From UBA2336 sp036787955 (GTDB taxonomy: Bacteria; Bacteroidota; Bacteroidia; Cytophagales; Cyclobacteriaceae): a DNA stretch of 64,000 nucleotides. The stretch spans positions 18,005-82,004 of the forward strand of contig DAIQOI010000012.1 in NCBI GenBank assembly GCA_036787955.1, given 5' to 3'. Position numbers and translations under genes: made by a program. The notes beneath the pieces are model-generated. The model was not told where the DNA came from, searched no databases, and was given only the letters and a program-made list of their open reading frames with translations. Shown one piece after another: positions 15,756 to 25,249 of this stretch (the first letter of the stretch is position 1; the number at the start of each line of letters is the position of its first letter).

Positions 15756-17936
15756 TTACTGTACGATGATTCTGCGGGCATATTTTTTACCCTGTATATG
15801 GAAGCGCAGCAGATACATGCCCTGTTGGAGATGGGCAGTATTAAACCGGTGCAACTGGAAGGCGTTTATCACAATAGGTGTGCTCAGAGGCTGACCCAGT
15901 ACGTTGAGGAGTGTAAATGTGGCGGGCCGGTCGGTGCGGATATTCAAGGCATTGCCAGCCCCTACCGGATTTGGGTAGATGTCTATGCGGGGCTGCTCGG
16001 GCAGCGGCACCGAGTTATCAGGATGAAGCAAAACCAACCCCCCGGTGATGGTCCCGGCCACAATGTGGGGCCGGTCGGTACTGAACAGGTTAACAACAGT
16101 GGGCCACAATCTTCCACCGAGGTTGGGGGCGGTGAGGGTTTCGGTGAGCGGGTTGAAAACAATTTCCCGAAGAGCAGGCTCAGCTGCAATCACCTCCCGG
16201 AAGTTGGGAATGATAGCCAGCTGGCCGGTCTGGTCACCAAGTACCAGGTCGGCCAGACCATCTGCATCCAGATCGCCTTCGGCACAACTCAGGTTCTGCC
16301 GGGTCACACTGGAACTTAGTCCCAGCCAGGCGTTATCTGCCAATGTAAAGGACGGCGTTTCCGTGGTACCGGTATTTTGCCAGTACTGCAGTGCGCCATT
16401 CGATTTGCCCAGCAATATGTCGGGTTTGCCATCGGCATTGACATCGATAACGGACACGTTTTCGTTGCTGAAAATCGGGAAGTTGAGCGATTGTATATCC
16501 ATCAGGTTTACCGACAAACCAGCGGTTGCGGTGTTAAGCAGGTAAAATACATCGGTGGTAAATCCTTGTGACGCAGTGAAAATCAGGTCCGGGCGGTTAT
16601 CGCCATTCATATCGGCAAACGCAGGCTTTATGTTGGTGAAGTTGAGAAGTGAAAGAAATGCGTAGTCGTCTGTAACTTTGCGGAAGACGGGCCGGGTGAG
16701 GGTGCCTGTGTTTTCAAAGTGAACCAGCGAGGCGCGGCCATCGTAGCCGAAGTGGCCAACCAGCAAATCCTGATCGCCATCGCCATCCAAATCCATAAAG
16801 GCAGGTACCGCATTATCGCCCACCTCAACCATGGTATTCTGAAGAAAGTTGGGCTGTACCAGCTCATAAGCCGGTGACGCATTCGTGCCGGTGTTGCGAT
16901 AATAGAACACCGACTCGCGGAAGTTGGAAAAGAGATAGTCCCTTCGGTAAGCGTTTGATGTAAATATCAAATCGTTGATGCCATCACCATTCACATCTTC
17001 CTGGTAAACCGAAGGGTAGGGAAAAATAAATACCGGGTTAGCAGACGGAAAGAGTTCAGCTGTTCGGATAATGGGCGATTCAAGGGTACCCAGATTTCGC
17101 AACAGAAAAACGCGCGGGCATTCAGATTCCGAGAACAGGATATCGGGGTTGCCATTGTTGTCTATATCAATCACATCCAGGCTTTTACCACCGGCATGTT
17201 GCGCACGCCCCGGTGATGCATTGCAGGGCTGGCCGTCAAAAGCAAATACGCCACAAAAACAATCCGTTACGTTACCCCAGGTTTGGGTGATGCGCTCAAA
17301 GTCCAGCGAGTCGGCAGTTCCGAACCGTTCCATACCAAAGTTTTTATGAAACTCAATGGTATTGCCTGTGGGGTAGCGTGCACAAAAAATATCCAGGTCC
17401 CCATCGCCATCCACATCGCGGAAAGCGGGCATGTCATCAAAATTCTGTTGCAGATTTACTTTGCCCGAAAAGCCTTTGGTAAGCAATACGGTGCTTTTTG
17501 TACCAAAACCAGTGTTGAACAGCACATGCTGCCAGGCAGGCGGCTGCCCGGGGAGCGTTACATTTTTAAATACTTTAATCCCCAACACATCGCCTGTAAA
17601 CAAGTCTTTCTTTCCGTCACCGTTGTAATCGCGCAACAACATCCAGTTGGCGATTTCATCCGGAAAAAAAATTTCATACTGCGGGGCATGGAAGTAGCCA
17701 TTACCTGATTGGATGAAGACCATCACCCGTTGGGCCATGCGGTCGTATAAAACAATGTCATTATGCCCGTCACCATTTACGTCCATGGTATTGAACTGAC
17801 CGGCATTAAAACCGCCCGCCCAGGCATTGCGCAGGGTATCGGTGTTAATGATAACCGGTACGGAATTATCAATCCGATAGCTGAACTGCGCAGAGGCAGT
17901 TAGTGCAAGAAAGAGCAAAGCATGAATAAGCCGCAT
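15756..17936 (-). CDS. FG-GAP/VCBS repeat protein with T9SS C-terminal sorting domain
   Basis: 726 residues. A signal peptide (about 1-17, ending TASAQ) is followed by many FG-GAP/VCBS repeats with calcium-binding loops of the type DxNxDGxxD, for example MDVNGDGHNDIVLYD, YNGDGKKDLF, VDGDGDLDIF and LDGDGDQDLL, which together probably build beta-propeller blades. The last 75 residues (IDIYPNPV, then FTLLNVLGQPL, then GMYLLRF and a basic end) form a type A sorting domain, so the protein is exported by type IX secretion and fixed to the cell surface or released. Binding partner unknown. It stands alone and is divergent from murF. Confidence 0.9.
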   Translation of the reverse strand: MRLIHALLFLALTASAQFSYRIDNSVPVIINTDTLRNAWAGGFNAGQFNTMDVNGDGHNDIVLYDRMAQRVMVFIQSGNGYFHAPQYEIFFPDEIANWMLLRDYNGDGKKDLFTGDVLGIKVFKNVTLPGQPPAWQHVLFNTGFGTKSTVLLTKGFSGKVNLQQNFDDMPAFRDVDGDGDLDIFCARYPTGNTIEFHKNFGMERFGTADSLDFERITQTWGNVTDCFCGVFAFDGQPCNASPGRAQHAGGKSLDVIDIDNNGNPDILFSESECPRVFLLRNLGTLESPIIRTAELFPSANPVFIFPYPSVYQEDVNGDGINDLIFTSNAYRRDYLFSNFRESVFYYRNTGTNASPAYELVQPNFLQNTMVEVGDNAVPAFMDLDGDGDQDLLVGHFGYDGRASLVHFENTGTLTRPVFRKVTDDYAFLSLLNFTNIKPAFADMNGDNRPDLIFTASQGFTTDVFYLLNTATAGLSVNLMDIQSLNFPIFSNENVSVIDVNADGKPDILLGKSNGALQYWQNTGTTETPSFTLADNAWLGLSSSVTRQNLSCAEGDLDADGLADLVLGDQTGQLAIIPNFREVIAAEPALREIVFNPLTETLTAPNLGGRLWPTVVNLFSTDRPHIVAGTITGGLVLLHPDNSVPLPEQPRIDIYPNPVGAGNALNIRTDRPATFTLLNVLGQPLSTPIVINAFQLHRFNTAHLQQGMYLLRFHIQGKKYARRIIVQ

Positions 17937-18003
17937 GTAAATTTTCCTGTACCTCACTGACGAACAGACGACGGGTGCTGTTATCTTGGCGGACAAGATA
18001 ACG

Positions 18004-19290
18004 ATGGACATTGAGAAATTATATGGGTTTTTTCAGTACTGTACCGGTGTAAGTACAGACACGCGCGCAATCCGGCCAGGGAATATGTTTTTCGCCCTGC
18101 GGGGCGAACGGTTTGATGGCAATCGTTTTGCCGCAGAGGCGCTCGGGAAGGGCGCTGTCAGGGTTGTTGTTGATGATGCGAACGTTGTACAGGATGATAG
18201 GTACATTCTTGTGCCGGACGGACTGACAGCCCTGCAGAACCTGGCAAAATACCACCGTAACAGACTGAAAATTCCTTTCATTGGTTTAACGGGTTCCAAC
18301 GGCAAAACCACCTCCAAAGAGCTGTTGAGTGCCGTGTTGGCAAAAAAATACAGGGTATTTGCTACAAAAGGCAATTTAAATAACCATATCGGGGTGCCGT
18401 TGTCCGTTTTATCGGTTACTGCCAAAACAGAAATTGCAGTTATTGAGATGGGCGCCAATCATGTGGGCGAGATAGCTGCACTGTGCACCATTGCCCAACC
18501 CACGCATGGATTTATCACCAACATCGGCAAGGCGCACATCGGTACGTTTGGCGGATTTGAAAACATCATTCGCGGTAAAACTGAATTGTATCAGTACCTG
18601 CTCGAACACGGTGGAGTGGTATTTATCAACTCACAGAATCCCATCCTGATGCGCCAGGCACACCGGTTTAAAAATCCGGTGTTGTATCCTGCCAAGGGCG
18701 ATTATTTTCATTGTGAACTGGTGGCAGCCGACCCGTTTGTGCGCATCCGCACGGAATCAGGAATGGAAATACAAACGCAGCTTCCGGGTAAATACAATTT
18801 TGAAAACATAGCCGTGGCACTTTGCATCGGAAAGTTTTTTGGTGTTGCCGAATCGGCAGCCGCTGAAGCGGTGGCAGCGTACGTTCCGGCCAACATGCGC
18901 TCGCAGGTTGTACAAAAGGGCAGCAACACCATCCTGCTCGATGCCTACAATGCCAACCCAACATCCATGCGTGCCGCACTGGAAAACCTGGCCGATATGA
19001 AAGCTGAACGGAAGGTGGTCATTTTGGGAGATATGTATGAGTTGGAAGAAGAAGCCGAAAAAGAGCATCGTGAAATAGGGCGATTACTAGCGGAACTCGA
19101 TTTAACAGAAGTGTATTTGTGCGGCAAACTGATGCGCTCGGCTGCAGAAGTATTTCCGGTAGCGCGGTATTTTGAAGACAAGGAAAAATTAACCGATTAC
19201 CTGAAGAAACACCCAATAACGCAGGCCACTATACTTATAAAAGGATCACGGGGTATGGCGCTGGAATCGGTGGCTGATTACCTTCAGTAA
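18004..19290 (+). CDS. murF: UDP-N-acetylmuramoyl-tripeptide--D-alanyl-D-alanine ligase
   Basis: 428 residues of the Mur ligase family. The N-terminal domain has STDTRAIRPGNMFFALRG; the ATP-binding loop is GLTGSNGKTTSKE; EMGANHVGEI and DAYNANPTSMRAALENL are MurF-specific. It adds D-Ala-D-Ala to the UDP-MurNAc-tripeptide in the cytoplasm. I chose ATG 18004; a TTG at 17986 lies within TATCTTGG, which resembles a -7 promoter box. The gene is not inside a dcw cluster here. Confidence 0.95.
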   Translation: MDIEKLYGFFQYCTGVSTDTRAIRPGNMFFALRGERFDGNRFAAEALGKGAVRVVVDDANVVQDDRYILVPDGLTALQNLAKYHRNRLKIPFIGLTGSNGKTTSKELLSAVLAKKYRVFATKGNLNNHIGVPLSVLSVTAKTEIAVIEMGANHVGEIAALCTIAQPTHGFITNIGKAHIGTFGGFENIIRGKTELYQYLLEHGGVVFINSQNPILMRQAHRFKNPVLYPAKGDYFHCELVAADPFVRIRTESGMEIQTQLPGKYNFENIAVALCIGKFFGVAESAAAEAVAAYVPANMRSQVVQKGSNTILLDAYNANPTSMRAALENLADMKAERKVVILGDMYELEEEAEKEHREIGRLLAELDLTEVYLCGKLMRSAAEVFPVARYFEDKEKLTDYLKKHPITQATILIKGSRGMALESVADYLQ

Positions 19291-19379
19291 ACAGATGAGC
19301 AGCATCGGAAAAGCTAGATAAGCAGCAGGGTATTTAACTTTTACACTTAAATAACGGGGTGAACCGAACACAACACCGA

Positions 19380-20042
19380 ATGGCTATGGAGAAAATTCTA
19401 TCCTTTCTCAACCAAATCAGGCGCAACAACAACCGCGAATGGTTTGAGAAGAATAAAAACAAATATCTCGAAGCAAAGCAGCTGTTTGAAGATTTTCTGG
19501 AGGCCCTGTATAAAGAACTGCTGAAGTTCGATGAATCGCTGGCCGGATTAAATCCCCGAAAACAGGCCTTTCGCATCTACCGCGATGTGCGCTTTAGCAA
19601 GGACAAAAGACCCTACAAGGTGAATATGGGTGCGGCCTTCTCGCCACATGGCAAAATGGAGCAGGAACCGGGTTATTACATTCATCTGGAGCCCGGCAAT
19701 TGCTTTGTGGCTGGCGGATTATACATGCCATCGGCAGAAAATCTGGCCCGCGTACGGCAGGAAATTGATTACAACGGTGAGGTGCTGATGCAAATCCTGC
19801 GCAGCAGGAACTTCAGAAAATATTTTTCAGGTTTAGACGATTTCGATAAGCTAAAAACAGCGCCTAAAGGATATGCCAAAGATCACCCAATGATTGACCT
19901 GCTGCGCCACCGCAGTTTTGTGGTGTCGTATGCATTTTCGGATGCGGAAGTGAACCATAAGATGTTTGTGAAAAATGTTGCGGCCGTTTGCCGGGCGATA
20001 AAGCCCTTTAATGATTTTTTGAAAACGGCCGTGGATGAATAA
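19380..20042 (+). CDS. DUF2461 family protein
   Basis: 220 residues. FLNQIRRNNNREWFEKNK at the N-terminus, FRIYRDVRFSKDKRPYK in the middle and GYYIHLEPGNCFVAGGLYMP match DUF2461 (TIGR02453), a cytoplasmic family with unknown activity found in bacteria and fungi. The start could equally be ATG 19386. It lies 89 bp after murF; TAACTTTT at 19335-19342 is a possible weak -7 box. No functional partner is apparent. Confidence 0.85.
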   Translation: MAMEKILSFLNQIRRNNNREWFEKNKNKYLEAKQLFEDFLEALYKELLKFDESLAGLNPRKQAFRIYRDVRFSKDKRPYKVNMGAAFSPHGKMEQEPGYYIHLEPGNCFVAGGLYMPSAENLARVRQEIDYNGEVLMQILRSRNFRKYFSGLDDFDKLKTAPKGYAKDHPMIDLLRHRSFVVSYAFSDAEVNHKMFVKNVAAVCRAIKPFNDFLKTAVDE

Positions 20043-20158
20043 AAACCCGAAACACTCCGGGTAGGGCACAACTTATACCGGAAGCCTGTTGCCACCTGGT
20101 ATTTTACGGAAGTTGTGGCGGCAACAATTCTAAAATTCCTGCAGCGAACAAAGCACGT

Positions 20159-22630
20159 TTAAGGGTTTTCCCAGTCGAATTCTTCCTTCGACAGCTCGGC
20201 TTCTTTCTTCTTTTGCTTCTTTTTAAAAAGGTCTTTCAGCTCCTGCACCTCGCGCTTCAGGTCCGATGCAATTTTGCGTCTTACGGCATCGGTGTCGTAT
20301 ACCACCCGGTAGTTATCGGTTGTTCCGGTAATTTTGAGAAACAGTTTTGCGCGTCCCTCCATTTCTTCGATTGCACCCGCAGCTTCTTCCAGGTTGATGG
20401 CACCCCGGTTTTGCAGGGGTGTTACAATGCGGTAGTCAATTTGCTGATCGAAACGATGGGTGCCGCTGATTTGTAAAACCGTGGCATTGCTTACTACCTC
20501 CATCATGGGAATGAACACCGTGCTCCGTTCAATGTGGATGTCGTTCTTCAGATCGGCAAAACGCAGGGCATGCAGGTTGTTATCGCCCACGTATTTGCTG
20601 AGTTTTTGCAACGGTTCGAAGTTGTTCAGTTCTCCGTTTTTAATGGTGGCAATGATGTCGGCTGTGAGTGTTTCGGGGAAGAGGGTCAGGTCGGGTTTCA
20701 GCTTCATTTCCATCATAATTTCTGCGTAGGCGCGGCCTTTCAGGTGATGGTCCTGAATGAAAGTTTGACCGAAGTTGCTGAATACATAAAATGCGCTGTC
20801 CAGGTGCACGCCGTCCAGCAGCAGGCCGCCCGATGCCTCGATAACCTTTGCATTTTTGGCGTTCAGGCTTCCGGTAAGCAACACGTTGCCTCCAAGCCCG
20901 GTGAAGGAAACATTTTTGGAAAGTGCCACCTGTCCTGCTACCAGCAAATCGCCTTTCAGGTTGCGCGCATAAAACCGGTTGAACTGCAGGGCGCGCACAT
21001 CGGCCAGGAATTTAAGGTTTACCAATGGCGAAATGGAAAACGCAAAAGCCTGTTGCTTATCCGATTCGGATGAAGTAAAGGCGTATTCAAACAGCTGGGC
21101 AAGATTGATATATGTGGATTGCAAGTCGGCTTCAATGCCCAGAGGCTGGTTTTCAAACAACAAAAAGGTGATGATGTTTTTGAAAAAACCATTGAGTCTG
21201 AAGTCGCTGTCGCCTAAAACTCCACTCACGTTGCTTAACGCAAGATCGTTTTTGTTGAACTGTAATGTGCCGCTCAGGTTTTCCAATGTCATGGCGGGTT
21301 TTTCGAAGCGGAACGAAAGGTTGTTCATTTCTATGCTGCCAAGAGCCGACACCTTTTGTGCGGTAGTTTTATTTTTCAGCCAGCTTGTTTTTCCTTCAAA
21401 GCTGATGTTGGCTTTTATACTTCCGGTGGCTTTGCTCAGGTTTTTTACCGGATACAACCGAACAACCGATTCTGCATCGGCTTCTCCCTGGAACTCAAGT
21501 ATTACCTCGGGGTCGGAAAAGTTTTTTATGGCAATGCTGGCACTGAAGGATTTATTGTTTAACTGACCGGTTATGTTTTTCAATGTCAGCAATCCGCCTT
21601 CGGGCTGGCGAAGGTTTTTTACCGACAATTTTCCTTCCAGGTTTAAATTGTCCAGCGAAGTGTTGTAATCCGGATGGTAAATGCGTGCTTTCTGCAGTCC
21701 AAATTCCACCTCCATTGAAGGACTGTTGATTCTGCTTATTTTTCCTTGCAGGTTCAACCTGAAGTAAACATCTCCCTTGCTGCGGTACTGTGTCCATTGC
21801 TGTTGCTGTTTTTCCGGAAGGAAGGCCAGCAAGGTTTGCACGTTGGCGTGCTTGCCGGTAACGGCCAGTTCTACATGACTTTCGTCTTTCCACTGATAAA
21901 CACCCTGAATGCTAAATGTAGCCTGGTGTAGTTTCAGATCGGATGGCTGAATGGATAATTTTTTTTCCGCGTCATCATACACCATCATGGCTGTAACATC
22001 AAAGGTTTTGGGTGTGGGCCATTTTGCAAGACCAGTGTGGAATTTTTCAATGGTGATTTGCCCCTGGCTGCGAATGGTATACTGCCGGCCCTCTGCATGG
22101 AGGGATGCGGTGAGCCGGTTGGTATAAAATTCCATATCATCGTTCAGCTCCAGATTCAGGTAATGAACCCTGCAGCTCTGCAGGCGGATATCACGCAGTT
22201 TAAAACCCACAGCCGATTGACCTGCTTTGGCATCTTTAAATAAGAGATAGTTTTCCTCGCCCCGGGCATTGATTTTGAGATTAATTTCGCTTTCGGTGAT
22301 GGTGATGCCGCTTACGGTGTAGTCTCCGCGGATGACCTGAAGCGGATTGAGTGTAAAAGCCACACGGGTGGCGGTAAGCAGCGGATATTGGCCATCGTGG
22401 GTGTCTTCTACATATACATTGTTGAATTCCAGGTTTATGGAAGGGAAGCGACTAAAGACATTAACGCTGGTTTTCCCGATGGTGATGCGTGTATTGAGAC
22501 GGGTGTTGGCCTGCCGGATGAATTCACGGATAAGCTGGTCGCTGAACAGGAATGCAGATAAAATCAGCGCGAGCGCTCCGGTGAAGAGCGCAACTGCGGT
22601 ATAGAGCAGAACCTTTCTTAAAGTTTTCAA
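20159..22630 (-). CDS. AsmA-like outer-membrane biogenesis protein
   Basis: About 823 residues. An N-terminal membrane helix (LLYTAVALFTGALALILSAFL) anchors a long periplasmic region of repeating beta-strands, with ITIGKTSVNVFSRFPSINLE near the front and a C-terminal domain (SGTHRFDQQIDYRIVTPLQN) typical of AsmA-like and DUF3971-type proteins, which bridge inner and outer membranes and are linked to lipid transport. The C-terminal 40 residues are charged and coiled (KKKQKKKEAELSKEEFDWEN). I chose a TTG start at 22630 because the membrane helix begins there; an in-frame ATG at 22720 would add 30 residues. Confidence 0.82.
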   Translation of the reverse strand: MKTLRKVLLYTAVALFTGALALILSAFLFSDQLIREFIRQANTRLNTRITIGKTSVNVFSRFPSINLEFNNVYVEDTHDGQYPLLTATRVAFTLNPLQVIRGDYTVSGITITESEINLKINARGEENYLLFKDAKAGQSAVGFKLRDIRLQSCRVHYLNLELNDDMEFYTNRLTASLHAEGRQYTIRSQGQITIEKFHTGLAKWPTPKTFDVTAMMVYDDAEKKLSIQPSDLKLHQATFSIQGVYQWKDESHVELAVTGKHANVQTLLAFLPEKQQQQWTQYRSKGDVYFRLNLQGKISRINSPSMEVEFGLQKARIYHPDYNTSLDNLNLEGKLSVKNLRQPEGGLLTLKNITGQLNNKSFSASIAIKNFSDPEVILEFQGEADAESVVRLYPVKNLSKATGSIKANISFEGKTSWLKNKTTAQKVSALGSIEMNNLSFRFEKPAMTLENLSGTLQFNKNDLALSNVSGVLGDSDFRLNGFFKNIITFLLFENQPLGIEADLQSTYINLAQLFEYAFTSSESDKQQAFAFSISPLVNLKFLADVRALQFNRFYARNLKGDLLVAGQVALSKNVSFTGLGGNVLLTGSLNAKNAKVIEASGGLLLDGVHLDSAFYVFSNFGQTFIQDHHLKGRAYAEIMMEMKLKPDLTLFPETLTADIIATIKNGELNNFEPLQKLSKYVGDNNLHALRFADLKNDIHIERSTVFIPMMEVVSNATVLQISGTHRFDQQIDYRIVTPLQNRGAINLEEAAGAIEEMEGRAKLFLKITGTTDNYRVVYDTDAVRRKIASDLKREVQELKDLFKKKQKKKEAELSKEEFDWENP

Positions 22631-22794
22631 TGTTAACCTGACTTCTGCAAAAATAAGCAAAGCAGGGGCCAGTGATTTTAAGAGGCCACGCACCAAGATG
22701 TTATTCTCTGCCTCGGGCACCGGAAAAGATGACGCAATCCCGATGAGTTACTTGCGATGGGACGATAAAATTTCCCGGTTAGAAGCCTCACAAG

Positions 22795-23124
22795 TGGGTG
22801 CTGAGGGATTCCCTGCGGGGAACCCCCGACCAAGGCGAGTGAGCAGAGTTAGTTNNNNNNNNNNNNNNNNNNNNNNNNNNNNNNNNNNNNNNNNNNNNNN
22901 NNNNNNNNNNNNNNNNNNNNNNNNNNNNNNNNNNNNNNNNNNNNNNNNNNNNNNAGTGTGCAAAAATTTACGGGAAGGCGGAACATTACAAGTGGGAGCT
23001 GAGGGATTCCCTGCGGGGAACCCCCGACCAAGGCGAGTGAGCAGAGTTAGTTGCTTGATGGTACTTAAGGAATTGAGCGATGAGAGAGTGTGCAAAAATT
23101 TACGGGAAGGCGGAACATTACAAG
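22795..23124 (-). repeat. tandem 132-bp cassettes carrying a tRNA 3'-end copy
   Basis: A complete unit spans 22993-23124; a second unit is split by the gap (head 22795-22854, tail 22955-22992). Read on the minus strand these lie directly behind tRNA-Val. Each unit copies the tRNA 3' portion (T arm, acceptor strand and discriminator), but the T loop TTCGAAT has gained eight bases and now reads TTCCCCGCAGGGAAT, forming a longer hairpin with a CGCA loop. The most distal copy ends CAGCACCCA, not CAGCTCCCA, so it fits a different acceptor stem. No D or anticodon arm is present in the units, so they are not tRNA genes. Confidence 0.8.
22855..22954. other. assembly gap of 100 N
   Basis: Exactly 100 undetermined bases, the conventional scaffold gap size. 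It falls inside the tandem cassettes, which explains why assembly failed. Comparing the flanks with the intact unit, 34 bases are missing if the gap is inside one unit, or 34 plus multiples of 132. Confidence 0.95.
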
Positions 23125-23199
23125 TGGGAGCTGAGGGATTCGAACCCCCGACCCTCTGCTTGTAAGGCAGATGCTCTGAACCAGCTGAGCTAAGCTCCC
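23125..23199 (-). tRNA. tRNA-Val (anticodon TAC)
   Basis: The minus strand folds as a cloverleaf: acceptor GGGAGCT/AGCTCCC with discriminator A, D arm GCTCAGCTGGTTCAGAGC, anticodon arm CTGCCTTACAAGCAG with anticodon TAC, and T arm GGGGGTTCGAATCCCTC. CCA is not encoded. It is followed on its 3' side by the cassettes that copy its 3' end. Confidence 0.96.
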
Positions 23200-23256
23200 A
23201 AAAGGACTGCAAAGGTAACCCAGAAATTGAATTGTGCAAAAATTGCAGTAGCCTTC

Positions 23257-23982
23257 TCAGCCCATTTGTTTTCGTTCAATAAATTCCCTGAAAATTTTCC
23301 GGTAGGTATCGCTGATGGGCAGCATGGCCTGACCAATCTGTACTTCGTTTTTGTGCACGGCATCAATGGCTTTTACATGAACTATATAAGAATTGTGTAT
23401 GCGGATGAACCGGTCGGCCGGCAGTTGCTCTTCCAGGTTTTTCATCCGCTGCAGCGTGGTAATTTTTTGCTGACGGGTGTGCAGCGTAACATAATCTTTA
23501 AGTCCTTCGATATAAAGTATATCGTCCAGGAAAACCCTGACCAGTTTGTTGCCGTCCTTTACAAACACATATTGATTTTGAGATTCCTGTGGCGGTGAGG
23601 AGAACGGCCTGTCGGCCTGAATCATCAGCCTGGAGGCAGCTTTTTCAACGGCTTTCAGAAAGCGCTCAAAAGGTATGGGTTTTAACAGGTAGTCAACCGC
23701 ATCAAGCTCAAAACCTTCAATGGCATATTCGGAATAAGCTGTGGTGAAAATAACCAGGGGTTTTTTGGGCAGTATTTTAAACAAGGTTGTGCCGGTTATT
23801 TCCGGCATCTGGATATCCAGAAAGAGTAAGTCTACATGATGTTGGCGCATTATCTCCATGGCAGCCATGGCGTTGGGGCAGGCTTCCAGCAGATTCAGGT
23901 AAGGAACCTTCTTCACATATTCGGCAAGCAGGTTCCGTGCCAGCGGCTCATCTTCAACAATCAGGCAGTTTACCTTTTTCAA
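23257..23982 (-). CDS. LytTR-family response regulator
   Basis: 241 residues. Receiver domain 1-120 with acidic pocket Glu10/Asp11, phosphoacceptor Asp56 in LLFLDIQMP, and the conserved TTAY and LLKPIPFERF segments. LytTR DNA-binding domain from about 137 (YVFVKDGNKLVRVFLDDILY to the C-terminus). It acts as a transcription factor controlled by the kinase encoded immediately upstream. The start codon is TTG and overlaps the kinase stop (TTGA). The pair is divergent from a TonB-dependent receptor gene, a plausible but unproven target. Confidence 0.93.
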   Translation of the reverse strand: MKKVNCLIVEDEPLARNLLAEYVKKVPYLNLLEACPNAMAAMEIMRQHHVDLLFLDIQMPEITGTTLFKILPKKPLVIFTTAYSEYAIEGFELDAVDYLLKPIPFERFLKAVEKAASRLMIQADRPFSSPPQESQNQYVFVKDGNKLVRVFLDDILYIEGLKDYVTLHTRQQKITTLQRMKNLEEQLPADRFIRIHNSYIVHVKAIDAVHKNEVQIGQAMLPISDTYRKIFREFIERKQMG

Positions 23983-25019
23983 CTCAGGTTAATGTCCAGT
24001 TTAACAATATACCTGTCGGGCTTGTCTTCGGTTAGTAACATGTACTTGCCCGGATAGCTTAATTCAAGTCTTCGCTGCACATTTTGCAGGCCGATACCGG
24101 ATTTTCTTTCGCGGGTATCGGCCGATGGATGTGCTTTGCTGTTTTCGACCACATACTCGCATTTTCCGTCCATCAGTTTAATAGATACGTTCACCCAGGC
24201 GTTCTGATGATTATTGTTCACACCGTGCTTAAAGGCATTTTCCAGAAAGGTAATAAAAATCAGCGGGGCAATCCATTTCTCATCCGGGTTTCCTTCGATT
24301 TCAAACTTTATCGGTATCTCGTTATTCAGCCGCATCTGCTCCAGGCTGATGTAGTTTTTCATGTATTCAATTTCCTTGCTCAGCGGTACCTTGTCGTGGT
24401 TGGAGTCGTATATCATGTACCGCATCATTTGTGAAAGTTTTTCAATTACCACCGTGGTTTTATCCGATTTGGTATAAGCCAGGTAGTAGAGGTTGTTAAG
24501 TGTATTGAAAAGAAAATGCGGATTGATCTGAGCTTTCAGAAAATTCAGTTCGGCTGTAAGGCGCTCGTTTTCCATGGTTTTTTTTCTGGCCTCCAGTTCA
24601 AACCAGTCGGATGCAAAACGAAGCATGCTTACAAATACAGTAATAAACAGGTTAATAGCCACCACCTGTACAGTAAACATGTGGCTGAAGAAGTACCCCG
24701 AGCGGGGCATGTCCTCTACCAGGAAGCGCTGGGTATAAATGCGGCCCATTACCAGCAGGGCGAAAGGCAGGCTGAACTCCAGCAGATACTGCCAGATGTT
24801 TTTATGCCGGATGAATCGCGGCAGAAAAAAGAAATAATTCAGGTAAGCTATGGTGAACGTAAAACCAAACTGCACGCCTGCAAATAGCAGGGCATTGTTC
24901 CAGTCGTATCCCCTGCGCTGCTGGTAAAAACTTATTTGATACAGGTTAAACGAAAGGTAGATGCACCAGAAAATGATGTGCAGCAAGGTGAGCCGGTGGC
25001 GTTGAAGTAAGGTTTGCAT
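23979..25019 (-). CDS. LytS/YehU-type sensor histidine kinase
   Basis: 346 residues. Four membrane helices within the first 140 residues, a short coiled coil (ARKKTMENERLTAELNFLKAQ), the His-kinase box QINPHFLFNTLNNLYYLAY with the phosphoacceptor His, and a C-terminal ATPase domain (FLENAFKHGVNN N box; GIGLQNVQRRLELSYP G box). No extracellular sensor domain is seen, so it may sense a membrane signal. It is co-translated with the LytTR regulator. Confidence 0.93.
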   Translation of the reverse strand: MQTLLQRHRLTLLHIIFWCIYLSFNLYQISFYQQRRGYDWNNALLFAGVQFGFTFTIAYLNYFFFLPRFIRHKNIWQYLLEFSLPFALLVMGRIYTQRFLVEDMPRSGYFFSHMFTVQVVAINLFITVFVSMLRFASDWFELEARKKTMENERLTAELNFLKAQINPHFLFNTLNNLYYLAYTKSDKTTVVIEKLSQMMRYMIYDSNHDKVPLSKEIEYMKNYISLEQMRLNNEIPIKFEIEGNPDEKWIAPLIFITFLENAFKHGVNNNHQNAWVNVSIKLMDGKCEYVVENSKAHPSADTRERKSGIGLQNVQRRLELSYPGKYMLLTEDKPDRYIVKLDINLS

Positions 25020-25249
25020 GCCGATGTGGTAACTGCAAAACTAAGCCGCAGGTTCACAATCATCGGAAAGGCCACGCATCTTTTCGACTGTGGGGCCAAA
25101 GTCTTCGATTTTCGGGGAAATTTGTATCAAGCAGGCCTCAGGGGGTGTTTTGTCGAGTGCTTCATGCCATTGGTCTAATACAGGGCATGTTTCTAAAACT
25201 TTCCGCCTTGTTTTGCAGTCTTAATCGTGTTAATAAATATAAACAGCCT

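Noticed and set aside
15588..16319. 243-codon plus-strand frame over rpmB and the FG-GAP gene
   Set aside because: It crosses the end of one proven gene and the 3' part of another on the opposite strand; no own signals.
20087..20126. Inverted repeat TGTTGCC...GGCAACA between the DUF2461 and AsmA-like gene ends
   Set aside because: Long loop of 26 bases and no T run; may be chance.
22795..23124. Possible CRISPR array
   Set aside because: The repeated unit is 132 bp without distinct spacers, lies against a tRNA and has no cas genes nearby.
22698..23239. Open frames on both strands running through the N gap and the tRNA repeats
   Set aside because: They exist only because N codons read as unknown and because the repeat unit is a multiple of three; they overlap tRNA-Val and have no coding character.
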